From contig NZ_RXNR01000035.1 of assembly GCF_003966145.1 (NCBI RefSeq), forward strand, positions 1 through 42,501: DNA of 42,501 nt, read 5' to 3'. Numbering within the stretch: position 1 is the stretch's first letter; each line of letters starts with the position of its first letter. The translations under genes were made by a program, and so were the position numbers. Of this stretch, positions 18,834-26,336 are shown piece after piece. A model generated the notes under the pieces. The model was given only the letters and a program-made list of their open reading frames with translations. It did not search any database and had not been told where the DNA came from. The stretch comes from Lysinibacillus telephonicus. Its GTDB lineage: Bacteria; Bacillota; Bacilli; Bacillales_A; Planococcaceae.

Positions 18834-19043
18834 TTATGCTGATTGTTGTTCTTCCTCATCTAAGCCAAGTACTTCAATAATTTTATCCATATACTTTTTC
18901 CCGCTACGTTCACCGTGTAATATGAAGTTTAAATAAACTTTACTTACACCAACTTTTTCACAGAGCCATACTTGAGTTTGGTTCAGGTCCACAAGACGTT
19001 TGACAATTTTTTTGCCTAATGGAGTCAGTTGTCTTTGTTTCAT
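18834..19043 (-). CDS. Small Xre-like helix-turn-helix protein
   Basis: A 69-residue protein that is little more than one helix-turn-helix: LVDLNQTQVWLCEKVGVSKV forms the first two helices and the turn, followed by YLNFILHGERSGKKYMDKII. The basic N-terminus and the acidic tail (DEEEQQ) are typical of small phage- or plasmid-type regulators. The ATG at 19043 has AAAGGAG eight bases upstream and is preferred over an in-frame TTG at 19070. It is transcribed divergently from the second Xre-type gene at 19399, separated by 355 bases. Target genes are unknown. Confidence 0.72.
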   Translation of the reverse strand: MKQRQLTPLGKKIVKRLVDLNQTQVWLCEKVGVSKVYLNFILHGERSGKKYMDKIIEVLGLDEEEQQSA

Positions 19044-19398
19044 CTTCTTTACTCCTTTCTGCATTATCAAGGTGGTGATTTCTTGTTATTTAGGCATTAA
19101 ATACTCTTTGTTTTCGCTGATGTTCTTCATTAAATTTTAGCTAAAAACACTCGAGATTACAGTAACAAAAGTTAAACATAGTCATTCAATTTTTTAATTT
19201 AATCATATATCAGATCATTCCTTTCTATTTACTTGTCAATGTTCATAAATAAATATAGTAGTGTATAGTAATGGATTACGTTGTGATAAACTCTAGTTGA
19301 TGAATTTGTTTTTCATATCTTAATTTTAGTTCCAATATTGAAACAAATCAATAACAAAGTTATTGTTTTTGAAACAAATTTAGCACGGAGGTTCTAAT
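19044..19398. other. Divergent intergenic region between two HTH genes
   Basis: AT-rich, 355 bases, no gene. It must contain both promoters. The right end holds the operator-like structure at 19339-19380 described separately; I see no matching copy near the small regulator on the left. Confidence 0.5.
19339..19380 (+). promoter_or_regulatory. Candidate operator/promoter of the Xre regulator gene
   Basis: Two exact copies of TTGAAACAAAT (19339-19349 and 19370-19380) flank a palindrome CAATAAC-AAA-GTTATTG (19350-19366). The repeats start 31 bases apart, about three helical turns. The first TTGAAA is a good -35 box, with TATTGT 17 bases later as a possible -10, so the palindrome lies in the promoter spacer and -10. 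This layout suggests autoregulation by the gene that starts at 19399. Confidence 0.5.
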
Positions 19399-19818
19399 AT
19401 GAGTACAATGGGCGAAAGAATAAGAAAACTACGAAAGCTACACGGATTATCACAAGATAAACTTGCTGAATTAATTGAAAAGACCAAAAGTAATGTTAGT
19501 GGATATGAAAATGATAAATTTGAACCTTCAGCACAGACAATTATTGCCTTATGCAAGGTATTTAATATTTCTGCTGACAGTCTCCTATTCGGAGCAGATG
19601 AAGTAGTTCTAAAAATAGAACAAAGTGAATATATAAGTATAATTAAGGATGAAATTGAACTTGTGAAGAAGATAAAAAAGTTAAATTACGACGAAAGATT
19701 AAAAATCGAAGGTATAATTGACGGTATTCTCATTTCAAAAGAGTTATCACAAAATAAAAATAAAAACTCATCTTTATTAATAAATGGAGAAGAATCCGCA
19801 ACGACTGAAACGGCTTAG
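19399..19818 (+). CDS. Xre-family transcriptional regulator
   Basis: A 139-residue regulator. The N-terminal Xre/Cro HTH domain (about 5-65) reads GERIRKLRKLHGLSQDKLAE, then KTKSNVSGYENDKFEPS and AQTIIALCKVFNISADSLLF, a full canonical set of five helices. The C-terminal part (about 75-125) is helical and charged and may mediate dimerisation; the last 20 residues are Asn/Ser/Glu-rich. GGAGG lies eight bases before the ATG. A striking repeat-palindrome-repeat element covers its promoter. It is divergent from another small HTH gene, an arrangement seen in lysogeny or mobile-element switches, but no integrase or phage gene is nearby. Confidence 0.82.
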   Translation: MSTMGERIRKLRKLHGLSQDKLAELIEKTKSNVSGYENDKFEPSAQTIIALCKVFNISADSLLFGADEVVLKIEQSEYISIIKDEIELVKKIKKLNYDERLKIEGIIDGILISKELSQNKNKNSSLLINGEESATTETA

Positions 19819-19974
19819 TTTTCGTTAAAATGATTAACTTATTTATCTTCTTTCCCCCTTCTTTCTTTAATTACTTGTGCAAGGAAGACATATAATATAC
19901 CCCCGCTTGGTTTCTTAGAAAAATTCCTTGCATAATTATTTGTCATAATATTTCCGAATATTTTATTTAAAATC

Positions 19975-20020
19975 TAAAATATTAAAACAGTACGAACACC
20001 ATTGGTGGATTCGTACTGTT
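19975..20020. terminator. Terminator between the Xre gene and the hydrolase gene
   Basis: AACAGTACGAA (19986-19996) pairs with TTCGTACTGTT (20010-20020), with an inner CACC/GGTG. On the minus strand a TTTTAATATTTT tail follows, serving the hydrolase; it may also work on the plus strand. Confidence 0.75.
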
Positions 20021-20024
20021 TTCG

Positions 20025-20903
20025 TTAATCACTATTTAAAAATTCCGTCGTAATATCATAGCCGCGCATATAATCAGGAGAACCAGGAAAACTTTGCATA
20101 AAGCCATGTATATTTCCATCGAATCTAACTAGTCTGACTTCAACTCCCGCCTCCTTTAATCTTTGGGCGTAAAGCTCCCCTTCATCGCATAATGGATCAT
20201 ATTCAGCTGTGAAAACAAGAGTTTTAGGCATTTTAGTTAAGTATTTTTTACTAGTTTTTATAGGCGAAATATAGTCAGTTTCCTCATTTTCGTTGTAAAG
20301 CGAAAGATTTTCTGCATTTGAAATATCGAGTCCGTACTTTGCGTTATATAATTCCCGCGATTGATATTCGCTGCCCTTTATTTGATTATTGATGTCTGTA
20401 ATAGGATAGTAAAGTATCTGCTTAGATAATTTAAAATCTCCTGTTTTAATTGATTTTAATACGATAGCTGCTGCTAAATTAGCACCTATGCTTGCCCCAC
20501 CAATAGCAATGTCGATTGATTTCCCCTTATATTCTTCTGCATGCTCTACTATCGATTTTGTAACAAGGTAACTATCAGAGAATTGTGCTGATGTATTTTG
20601 ATAATCGACAGCAATAACTTTATATCCAGATAATGTTGAAATAAGACGGCAGGAAACATCATGTGTTTCTAAATTACCTTGAAGAAGATCTCCGCCATGA
20701 AAAAATATTAATAATGGATAATTTTTTTCTTCAGAGGGAGTATATATTCTGATAGGAATTTGTGGAGCAGTTTTGACATTACTATCCTCTACTTTAAATA
20801 TTTTCGGTCGTTTTTCTAATGGGGAATTTTCTATAGAAATTCCTTTACTTCGACTTTCAGGATGTTGTTGAAAATATTGCTCTATATAATGATGTAGCGG
20901 CAT
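20025..20903 (-). CDS. Alpha/beta hydrolase, HSL-like esterase family, divergent
   Basis: A 292-residue alpha/beta-hydrolase. The oxyanion motif is HGGD at 69-72 in place of HGGG, and the nucleophile elbow is GASIG (136-140, S138) in place of GDSAG. D236 in AEYDPLCDEG and H266 in GNIHGFM complete a plausible triad, and their contexts are typical of hormone-sensitive-lipase-type esterases. It probably hydrolyses a short-chain ester, but the altered oxyanion and elbow residues leave activity and substrate uncertain. AAAGGAG lies seven bases before the ATG. It follows a 69-residue ORF by 12 bases, so the two are likely co-transcribed. Confidence 0.8.
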   Translation of the reverse strand: MPLHHYIEQYFQQHPESRSKGISIENSPLEKRPKIFKVEDSNVKTAPQIPIRIYTPSEEKNYPLLIFFHGGDLLQGNLETHDVSCRLISTLSGYKVIAVDYQNTSAQFSDSYLVTKSIVEHAEEYKGKSIDIAIGGASIGANLAAAIVLKSIKTGDFKLSKQILYYPITDINNQIKGSEYQSRELYNAKYGLDISNAENLSLYNENEETDYISPIKTSKKYLTKMPKTLVFTAEYDPLCDEGELYAQRLKEAGVEVRLVRFDGNIHGFMQSFPGSPDYMRGYDITTEFLNSD

Positions 20904-20915
20904 AACATTACTCCT

Positions 20916-21125
20916 TTACTTTTTTCGCTGATATTCCGATATTTGTATGACTCGGACATTTTTTGTATTAAGTTCATGATAAATTCCTCTACTATCAGTA
21001 AACGAAATATATTGATCACGTTCACTTTGAATAAGTCGTTCAGCCATTTGTTGAGACTCGACATAGATAAATCTTCTTACGTAATGGTGTTCGTCAAAAA
21101 AATAAGTAACTTTAAATTCCTGCAC
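20916..21125 (-). CDS. Small hypothetical protein upstream of the hydrolase
   Basis: A 69-residue protein that I do not recognise. It is rich in aromatic and charged residues (FKVTYFFDEHHYVRRFIYVE, then a helix QQMAERLIQSERDQY and a beta-like TKNVRVIQI), consistent with a small alpha/beta fold. No signal peptide or membrane segment. The GTG at 21125 has GGGGG nine bases upstream. The 12-base gap to the hydrolase gene points to an operon. Overlapping frames on both strands in the same region look like shadows. Confidence 0.55.
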   Translation of the reverse strand: MQEFKVTYFFDEHHYVRRFIYVESQQMAERLIQSERDQYISFTDSRGIYHELNTKNVRVIQISEYQRKK

Positions 21126-21514
21126 TAAAAAGGACCCCCAAAATATAAGAAAATTTTCTTAATATTTAGCATAACCAATGGAAAAATCCTTATTACTAAT
21201 TAATACAAGCGACTTTGTCATTGTTATGTATCAATAATACAGTAATTATAATTATCTTGATGCTTGTTAGTTCATGATTCTATTGCCAATAATAGAGAAC
21301 TTTATGCATTATAAATAACCTGACAAAATAAAGGCAAATCGTATACATACAAAGGTGTTCAAAATAGCGTTTTAAACTAAAATATTATCGCCTAAAATAA
21401 TAAAAGATATGGTAGCATCGGGAGCCCTTTTACACTTTTTATGTTGTTATTTCCCTTATTCTCTACTAGTGAACTCCCTAGTCAACTTATTCCTGTAATG
21501 GAAAGGATATAAAA
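21126..21514. other. Intergenic region, nothing recognised
   Basis: 389 AT-rich bases between divergent genes. It should hold the promoters for the small ORF on the left and the PAP2 gene on the right. I see no RNA gene, strong hairpin or repeat. Confidence 0.4.
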
Positions 21515-22135
21515 ATGAATAAAAGACATCTTATGGTCGCGTTTTGTACCTTCATTATATTCTGTATCCTATGGATGACTTATGAATCACCATTTATCCA
21601 AGCTTTGGACACGTTAGCATCTAATTTATTGTATGGAGTACATTGGATTACGATGTTTCACTATTTCGGCGAGACAAAGTTTATCTTTGTTATTTCATTT
21701 ATTGTTTTAATATTTATTGGGATTCGAAAGCGTGATTATAAATTGATGCTTTTTGTATTTATGAATGTAGGTATTGGATTTGGATTGTATCAATTTTTAA
21801 AATACTTAATTGAACGTCCTCGCCCTGATATCATAGATCAATTTTCAACCTTTAGTTTTCCTTCAGGCCATGCTTTACACGGTCTAGTATATTTATTAAC
21901 AATCGCATATGTATTTGATCATACCTCTGATAGAGTTATCAATTCTAAAAAAAATTCGCGAACCGTTTGGATAACTGCAATTATACTCATTCTATTTATT
22001 GGACTGTCTCGAATAACAGAAGGTCGTCACTATGCTTCTGATGTATTAGCCGGCTGGATGCTTGGTTATAGTTGGTTTATCTTAAGTGTATGGTGGTATG
22101 AACAAGGGAATCCTTTGAAGAATAAGAAATTTTAG
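21515..22135 (+). CDS. PAP2-family membrane phosphatase
   Basis: A 206-residue membrane phosphatase with about six helices. All three motifs of the PAP2/acid phosphatase superfamily are intact: Kx6RP (K96 to R103-P104), PSGH (116-119) and SRx5Hx3D (S165-R166, H172, D176). Such enzymes dephosphorylate phosphatidate, phosphatidylglycerol phosphate or undecaprenyl pyrophosphate on the outer face of the membrane; which one applies here is not determined by sequence. A GGAAAGGAT site lies before the ATG. No clear terminator follows; the permease gene starts 213 bases downstream on the same strand. Confidence 0.85.
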   Translation: MNKRHLMVAFCTFIIFCILWMTYESPFIQALDTLASNLLYGVHWITMFHYFGETKFIFVISFIVLIFIGIRKRDYKLMLFVFMNVGIGFGLYQFLKYLIERPRPDIIDQFSTFSFPSGHALHGLVYLLTIAYVFDHTSDRVINSKKNSRTVWITAIILILFIGLSRITEGRHYASDVLAGWMLGYSWFILSVWWYEQGNPLKNKKF

Positions 22136-22348
22136 GGTTTTCAAATGTATAGCGAAATTCCAAAAGAATCTCACTAATTTGTAGGTTCCGTTTATTATCC
22201 TTAAAGTTAATTTTCGTTTAGGCAAATTAAAAATAAGATTTAAATAAAAATTTTTTTCACTTCCACCCAAAAGGTACTGTTTTCCCATCACGAACCATCT
22301 AGTCAATCGCCTCATATTCTAGGTCTAAAGGAAACGAGGGGATGTTGT

Positions 22349-23743
22349 ATGGGTGTTGAATTAACTGCTCTTCATTGGATATATGTCGTGTTTATTGTGT
22401 TAATCATTGGCTTTATGGTGAAGCGTCGAGATACTTCACTTATTTGTATAATTGGTATTTTTGTCTTAGCGATTGTCGCAACAGGAGATTTTACTTCTTC
22501 TATAAGCAAAGTCTTCAATAGCTTTGTTTTTGCTATTACCGAGCTCTTATCGACTATATTAATCATTTCAATTATTGTAGCTATGAGTCGTATTTTAATG
22601 AAAACAGGTATTAACGAAGTGATGGTTGCTCCCTTTACAAAAATCATTAAAAATCCAACACTTGCCTACTGGACAATCGGGATTTTAATGATGATTATTT
22701 CATGGTTCTTTTGGCCTTCACCTGCAGTTGCACTGCTAGGGGCAGTATTGCTTCCAGTAGCTATTCGCGCTGGATTGCCAGCACTTGGAGTTGCAATGGC
22801 GATGAACTTATTTGGCCACGGGATTGCACTATCAAGTGATTTTGTAATTCAAGGTGCACCAAAGCTAACAGCGGATGCTGCTGGTATTCCAGTAAGTGAT
22901 GTTATATCTGCAAGTATACCCCTAGTTATCGTTATGGGTGTTGTAACAACAATCGTAGCGTTTATTTTCTTGCGTCGTGATATGAAACGTGGCTCGATGG
23001 AAATGGTTGGTACATTTGAAGGAGAAACTAAAGTAGATAAAGTAAATGAAAATTTACTTTCATTAGGACAACGAAAGTTCTTTGCCTTCCTAATTCCAAT
23101 TGCATTTGCGCTCGATGTTGTTGCCATGTCTCTATTTAACCTATCAGGGGGAGATGCAACTGCGCTCATTGGCGGCACAACCGTTTTCATCCTAATCTTA
23201 TTAGCTCTATTTGCACATAAAAATGATGGTCTAGAAAAGACTACAAGTTATTTAATCGAGGGCTTTCAATTTGGGTTTAAAGTATTTGGGCCTGTCATTC
23301 CTATTGCAGCATTCTTCTATTTAGGAGATTCAGGATTCTTAACAATTATTGGGGAATATCTTCCATCCGACTCTCATGGAATCGTCAATGACCTCGGCAT
23401 TGCATTAGCATCTGTTGTGCCTTTAACTTCTGAAGTAGCGGCTGTTACGTTAACAGGCGTTGGTGCGATTACCGGTTTAGACGGTTCAGGTTTCTCAGGT
23501 ATTACATTGGCCGGTTCAGTAGCTAACTTGTTTGGTAGTGCTCTCGGTGAAGGAATTGCTACTTTAACGGCATTAGGTCAAATTGCTGCCATCTGGGTTG
23601 GCGGAGGTACATTAGTTCCTTGGGCATTAATTCCAGCAGCTGCAATTTGTAATGTAAGTCCCTTTGAATTAGCTCGCCGAAATTTATTGCCTGTTGTTAT
23701 CGGGTTAATAGTAACTACGATTGTGGCGATGTTTATTCTTTAA
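22349..23743 (+). CDS. Polytopic membrane transporter, ion-transporter-superfamily-like
   Basis: A 464-residue integral membrane protein with about 11-12 helices. The general layout (two halves, each with helix-breaking stretches such as FFWPSPAVALLGAVLLPVA near 120-138 and PLTSEVAAVTLTGVGAITG near 353-371) recalls the GntP/CitMHS/DcuC-type ion transporter superfamily. A conserved-looking FGHGIALSSDFVIQGAPKLT stretch (about 154-173) could line the substrate path. I cannot assign a substrate. A cytoplasmic basic loop (RRDMKRGSMEM) lies mid-protein. GAGGGG lies before the ATG. Ends at a bidirectional terminator shared with the convergent flavoprotein gene. Confidence 0.7.
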   Translation: MGVELTALHWIYVVFIVLIIGFMVKRRDTSLICIIGIFVLAIVATGDFTSSISKVFNSFVFAITELLSTILIISIIVAMSRILMKTGINEVMVAPFTKIIKNPTLAYWTIGILMMIISWFFWPSPAVALLGAVLLPVAIRAGLPALGVAMAMNLFGHGIALSSDFVIQGAPKLTADAAGIPVSDVISASIPLVIVMGVVTTIVAFIFLRRDMKRGSMEMVGTFEGETKVDKVNENLLSLGQRKFFAFLIPIAFALDVVAMSLFNLSGGDATALIGGTTVFILILLALFAHKNDGLEKTTSYLIEGFQFGFKVFGPVIPIAAFFYLGDSGFLTIIGEYLPSDSHGIVNDLGIALASVVPLTSEVAAVTLTGVGAITGLDGSGFSGITLAGSVANLFGSALGEGIATLTALGQIAAIWVGGGTLVPWALIPAAAICNVSPFELARRNLLPVVIGLIVTTIVAMFIL

Positions 23744-23796
23744 AGCTTAAAGCAAAGGTTTACTTGAATGAAATCTTAGTAAAAACCCACTAAATA

Positions 23797-23835
23797 AAAA
23801 TGCATGACAACATTTTATCTCTTGTCATGCATTTT
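23797..23835. terminator. Bidirectional terminator
   Basis: AAAATGCATGACAA (23797-23810) pairs with TTGTCATGCATTTT (23822-23835); T-rich tails follow on both strands. It ends both the permease gene and the convergent flavoprotein gene. Confidence 0.8.
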
Positions 23836-23843
23836 ATTATAAA

Positions 23844-24743
23844 TTACTTAAATTCTTCTGTTATCAAGTCACTATTAACCCCAATTGCAGCACGACTTCC
23901 TTGACTAGCAGCAATTATTAATTGTGATGGACCAAATGATATATCCCCTGCTGCGTAGACGCCTTTTACATTTGTTCTACCGAACTCGTCCATAATAATT
24001 CCACTGTTACTATTCATCTCACACCCTAATGAATTTGCAAGATGATTCGGTTGTTCAAGTTCTGTCGAAACAAAGCCTCCTGTCCTAATAATCTCTTCCC
24101 CATTCTCAAAAATCACCTTTTCTAATTTCCCATTTGCCCCACTTAACTTTGCTATTCGTTCTACTATAACGCGAATGCCTTTTTTCTTAAATAACTGCTC
24201 CTCTGCATCCGAAATTATTTTACTGCCATTTGTACAAACAACTAAGTCTTTGCTCCATTGATAAATCGTCATTACTGCATGTGCAGCCCTTTTATTTTCA
24301 GAGATTAAAACTAAAGGTTGATCTCTTAGTTCCCAGCCGTCGCAATATGGGCAGCTGAATAAGCTTTTCCCATAGTAATTTTTAATCCCTTCAACATTAG
24401 GCAAAGTTTCTTTTAATCCTGTTGCAATGATTATTTTCTTACTTAAATGGGAATTACCTTCTTCCGTAGTTAGTCTGAAGAAGCTATTCTCCTCTTTTAT
24501 TTCTACAATTTTTTGCTTTTTTATTTTTACTGATGGATATTTACTTATATCCTGATAAGCAAACTCTCTGAATTCTCTTGGAGAAACACCATCTCTAGTA
24601 ATAAATCCATGTGATTCCTGAGTAACAGCATTTCTCGCTTGATCATTATCAAATAGAATAACGCTTCTTCTTGCCCTACCTAGTACGAGAGCAGCATTTA
24701 ACCCAGCAGGGCCGCCGCCTATTATTGCACAATCTAAAATCAT
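23844..24743 (-). CDS. Thioredoxin-reductase-like FAD/NAD(P) oxidoreductase
   Basis: A 299-residue flavoprotein of the thioredoxin reductase-like family. FAD-binding GGGPAG is at 9-14, the redox disulfide CPYC at 131-134 (in place of the CATC of TrxB) and the second FAD motif GVYAAGDIS near 261-269. The NAD(P)-binding loop lacks the classical GGGxSA; the stretch LISENKRAAHAV stands there instead. It probably passes electrons from NAD(P)H to an unidentified disulfide acceptor. The gene lies 63 bases downstream of an Rrf2-type regulator and shares a 12-base promoter motif with it, so redox-linked control is likely. AGAGGTG precedes the ATG. Confidence 0.83.
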   Translation of the reverse strand: MILDCAIIGGGPAGLNAALVLGRARRSVILFDNDQARNAVTQESHGFITRDGVSPREFREFAYQDISKYPSVKIKKQKIVEIKEENSFFRLTTEEGNSHLSKKIIIATGLKETLPNVEGIKNYYGKSLFSCPYCDGWELRDQPLVLISENKRAAHAVMTIYQWSKDLVVCTNGSKIISDAEEQLFKKKGIRVIVERIAKLSGANGKLEKVIFENGEEIIRTGGFVSTELEQPNHLANSLGCEMNSNSGIIMDEFGRTNVKGVYAAGDISFGPSQLIIAASQGSRAAIGVNSDLITEEFK

Positions 24744-24764
24744 TTTTCTTCACCTCTTAATTAT

Positions 24765-24776
24765 AGATATTATAGA
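24765..24776. promoter_or_regulatory. Candidate Rrf2 operator before the flavoprotein gene
   Basis: AGATATTATAGA lies 22 bases upstream of the flavoprotein start. The same 12 bases occur in opposite orientation before the Rrf2 gene (25281-25292). Confidence 0.35.
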
Positions 24777-24806
24777 TATTTATAGTCTTTAATTGATGTA
24801 AAAAAA

Positions 24807-25247
24807 TTAATTAGCCATAGATTTGATTTGATTTACTGTATTTTCATTAACTTTTTGAATAACATTTTCAATAGATTGTGTTCTTAAGTAATTTTCCATT
24901 TTCAGTTCTGCTTCATTCATCACTTTTTCAATGAAACAGTTTTGTCGATCGTGAAGATTATTTTCTAAACTACAATTAAATAATGAAGAAGTCCCCTCAA
25001 TAGCGTCGATAACATCTAAGAATGTTATATCCTTTGGATCCTTTATTAATTTATAACCACCCTTAACCCCTGTAACAGATTCAATAAAACCAGCTTTAAC
25101 TAAGTTAGTTAGCACCTTAGAGAGGTATGTGGGCGATACTTTCTGAACTTCAGCTAAAGGTTTTACCCCGATTGTTTTTTGGGAAGGTAAAAGTGCTAAA
25201 TAAACAATTGTATGTAATGCATAATTAGTTGCCTTTGAGTACTTCAA
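24807..25247 (-). CDS. Rrf2-family transcriptional regulator
   Basis: A 146-residue Rrf2-type regulator. The winged HTH (about 1-80) has the family start MKYSKATNYALHTIVYLALL, then LAEVQKVSPTYLSKVLTNLV and the wing GVKGGYKL. The sensor region has only two cysteines, C92 and C104 (FNCSLENN, DRQNCF), rather than the three that bind an iron-sulfur cluster in NsrR/IscR-type members, so a thiol switch is more likely than a cluster; this is inference. I prefer the TTG at 25247, seven bases after AGAGG and matching the usual family N-terminus; a GTG at 25256 also opens the frame. It probably controls itself and the flavoprotein gene downstream. Confidence 0.83.
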   Translation of the reverse strand: MKYSKATNYALHTIVYLALLPSQKTIGVKPLAEVQKVSPTYLSKVLTNLVKAGFIESVTGVKGGYKLIKDPKDITFLDVIDAIEGTSSLFNCSLENNLHDRQNCFIEKVMNEAELKMENYLRTQSIENVIQKVNENTVNQIKSMAN

Positions 25248-25280
25248 TTTTTTCACCTCTATTATTGTAGATTTAATGAG

Positions 25281-25292
25281 TCTATAATATCT
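25281..25292. promoter_or_regulatory. Candidate Rrf2 operator before its own gene
   Basis: TCTATAATATCT, the exact reverse complement of the motif before the flavoprotein gene, lies 34 bases upstream of the chosen start. Confidence 0.35.
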
Positions 25293-25354
25293 CTAATAAT
25301 TAAATAAGTCAATTTATTAAGCTCCCTTTTTAAAATAAAAGTTAATCCCTACAA

Positions 25355-25390
25355 ATAAGAATGCATGACGTTTTTGGTTCGTCATGCATT
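25355..25390 (-). terminator. Terminator of the MBL hydrolase gene
   Basis: AATGCATGACG (25360-25370) pairs with CGTCATGCATT (25380-25390). On the minus strand CTTATTTG follows. Its arms match those of the terminator at 23797-23835. Confidence 0.7.
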
Positions 25391-25394
25391 TTCT

Positions 25395-26249
25395 TTAATT
25401 ACCATTAACGTATCGACCATGAGTTGGAATTGCAACTGTATCAAAATCAATAGCTAAACATTGCAACTGAAGTTTGAGATCATCACCTTCCATTGGTGCA
25501 CCATGGCCAGTAATTGCAACAGCTGGTTTTAATGATTCTAACTTTTTCACTGAATCCCATGCTTGCTGCCAATCTGTAGTTAAATATCTTGGAGGACCGC
25601 TAATTTCCTTGTCTTGGACCAGCACTTTAAAAAGGGATTCTTGTTTAACGGTAACGAATGCATCCCCTACAATTAAAGAACGGTCGGATTCTCTAAAGAA
25701 TGATACATGTCCCGGCGAATGTCCAGGTGTATGGATCCATACCCAATCTTTTAATGGCGGAATTGTTCCATCTACCGGCAATGGTTTAACATGGGTTCCT
25801 AGATTGATTGGATCATTTGGAAAGTAAGGGGATATTTTTGCAACAAGTCCACCCTCAACAGTAGAATCTGGTTCAGGATAGCTTTTTTTCCCTGTTAAAT
25901 AAGGTATTTCTGCTTCATGTGCATACACGGGAACATCCCAATGCTCAATTAATTCGACTATTGCTCCAACATGGTCAAAATGCCCATGAGTTAATACAAT
26001 TGCATTTGGACGTGCATTTTCACCGAAACGGTTTTCGGCTTCTTTAATAATAGCTTCAGCTGATTTAGGCATCCCTGCATCAATTAATGTCCAGCCTGTT
26101 GCTTTCCCCTTTTCTCCAACCATACATAGATTAACCACTTGAATTGTATAAGCGTAAATATCTGGTGTTACCTCAATTCCGATTCCACTCATCAGTGAGG
26201 TCATTGGAATATATTTATAATCTTCACCATAATTCATTTGTTCACTCAA
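25395..26249 (-). CDS. MBL-fold metallo-hydrolase
   Basis: A 284-residue metallo-beta-lactamase-fold hydrolase. The metal-binding motif HxHxDH is complete at H88, H90, D92 and H93 (THGHFDHVGAI); HTPGHSPGHVSFF (near 173-185) gives the next His, IVGDAF the bridging Asp, and ITGHGAPM the last His. This is the glyoxalase-II/lactonase-like branch; substrate unknown. A TTG start at 26249 with AAGGAGG about ten bases upstream is the best reading; the next ATG is four codons in. It is monocistronic between two terminators. Confidence 0.83.
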   Translation of the reverse strand: MSEQMNYGEDYKYIPMTSLMSGIGIEVTPDIYAYTIQVVNLCMVGEKGKATGWTLIDAGMPKSAEAIIKEAENRFGENARPNAIVLTHGHFDHVGAIVELIEHWDVPVYAHEAEIPYLTGKKSYPEPDSTVEGGLVAKISPYFPNDPINLGTHVKPLPVDGTIPPLKDWVWIHTPGHSPGHVSFFRESDRSLIVGDAFVTVKQESLFKVLVQDKEISGPPRYLTTDWQQAWDSVKKLESLKPAVAITGHGAPMEGDDLKLQLQCLAIDFDTVAIPTHGRYVNGN

Positions 26250-26311
26250 TTTTAAACAACCTCCTTTTAAAGGTAGTTTCTCTATATAGAAATTGATTAT
26301 TCAAAGAAATA

Positions 26312-26336
26312 GAAAAAGCTCACATCACTGTGAGCT
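26312..26336 (-). terminator. Terminator of the ECF sigma/anti-sigma operon
   Basis: AGCTCACA (26317-26324) pairs with TGTGAGCT (26329-26336); TTTTTC follows on the minus strand. The stem overlaps the stop codon of the gene ending at 26325. Confidence 0.8.

Noticed and set aside
18349-19078. CAAGGTGGTGA present twice (18349-18359 and 19068-19078)
   Set aside because: An 11-base match is expected many times by chance in 42 kb, and neither copy is followed by a credible start codon.
18834-19818. Prophage or integrative element based on the two HTH genes
   Set aside because: No integrase, structural gene or attachment-site duplication is visible on either side.
20943-21128. Plus-strand open frame opposite the 69-residue protein
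   Set aside because: No ribosome binding site and an antisense shadow of a better-supported frame.
22372-23190. Minus-strand frames within the permease gene
   Set aside because: Shadow frames rich in Thr/Ile/Pro typical of the complement of membrane-protein genes.
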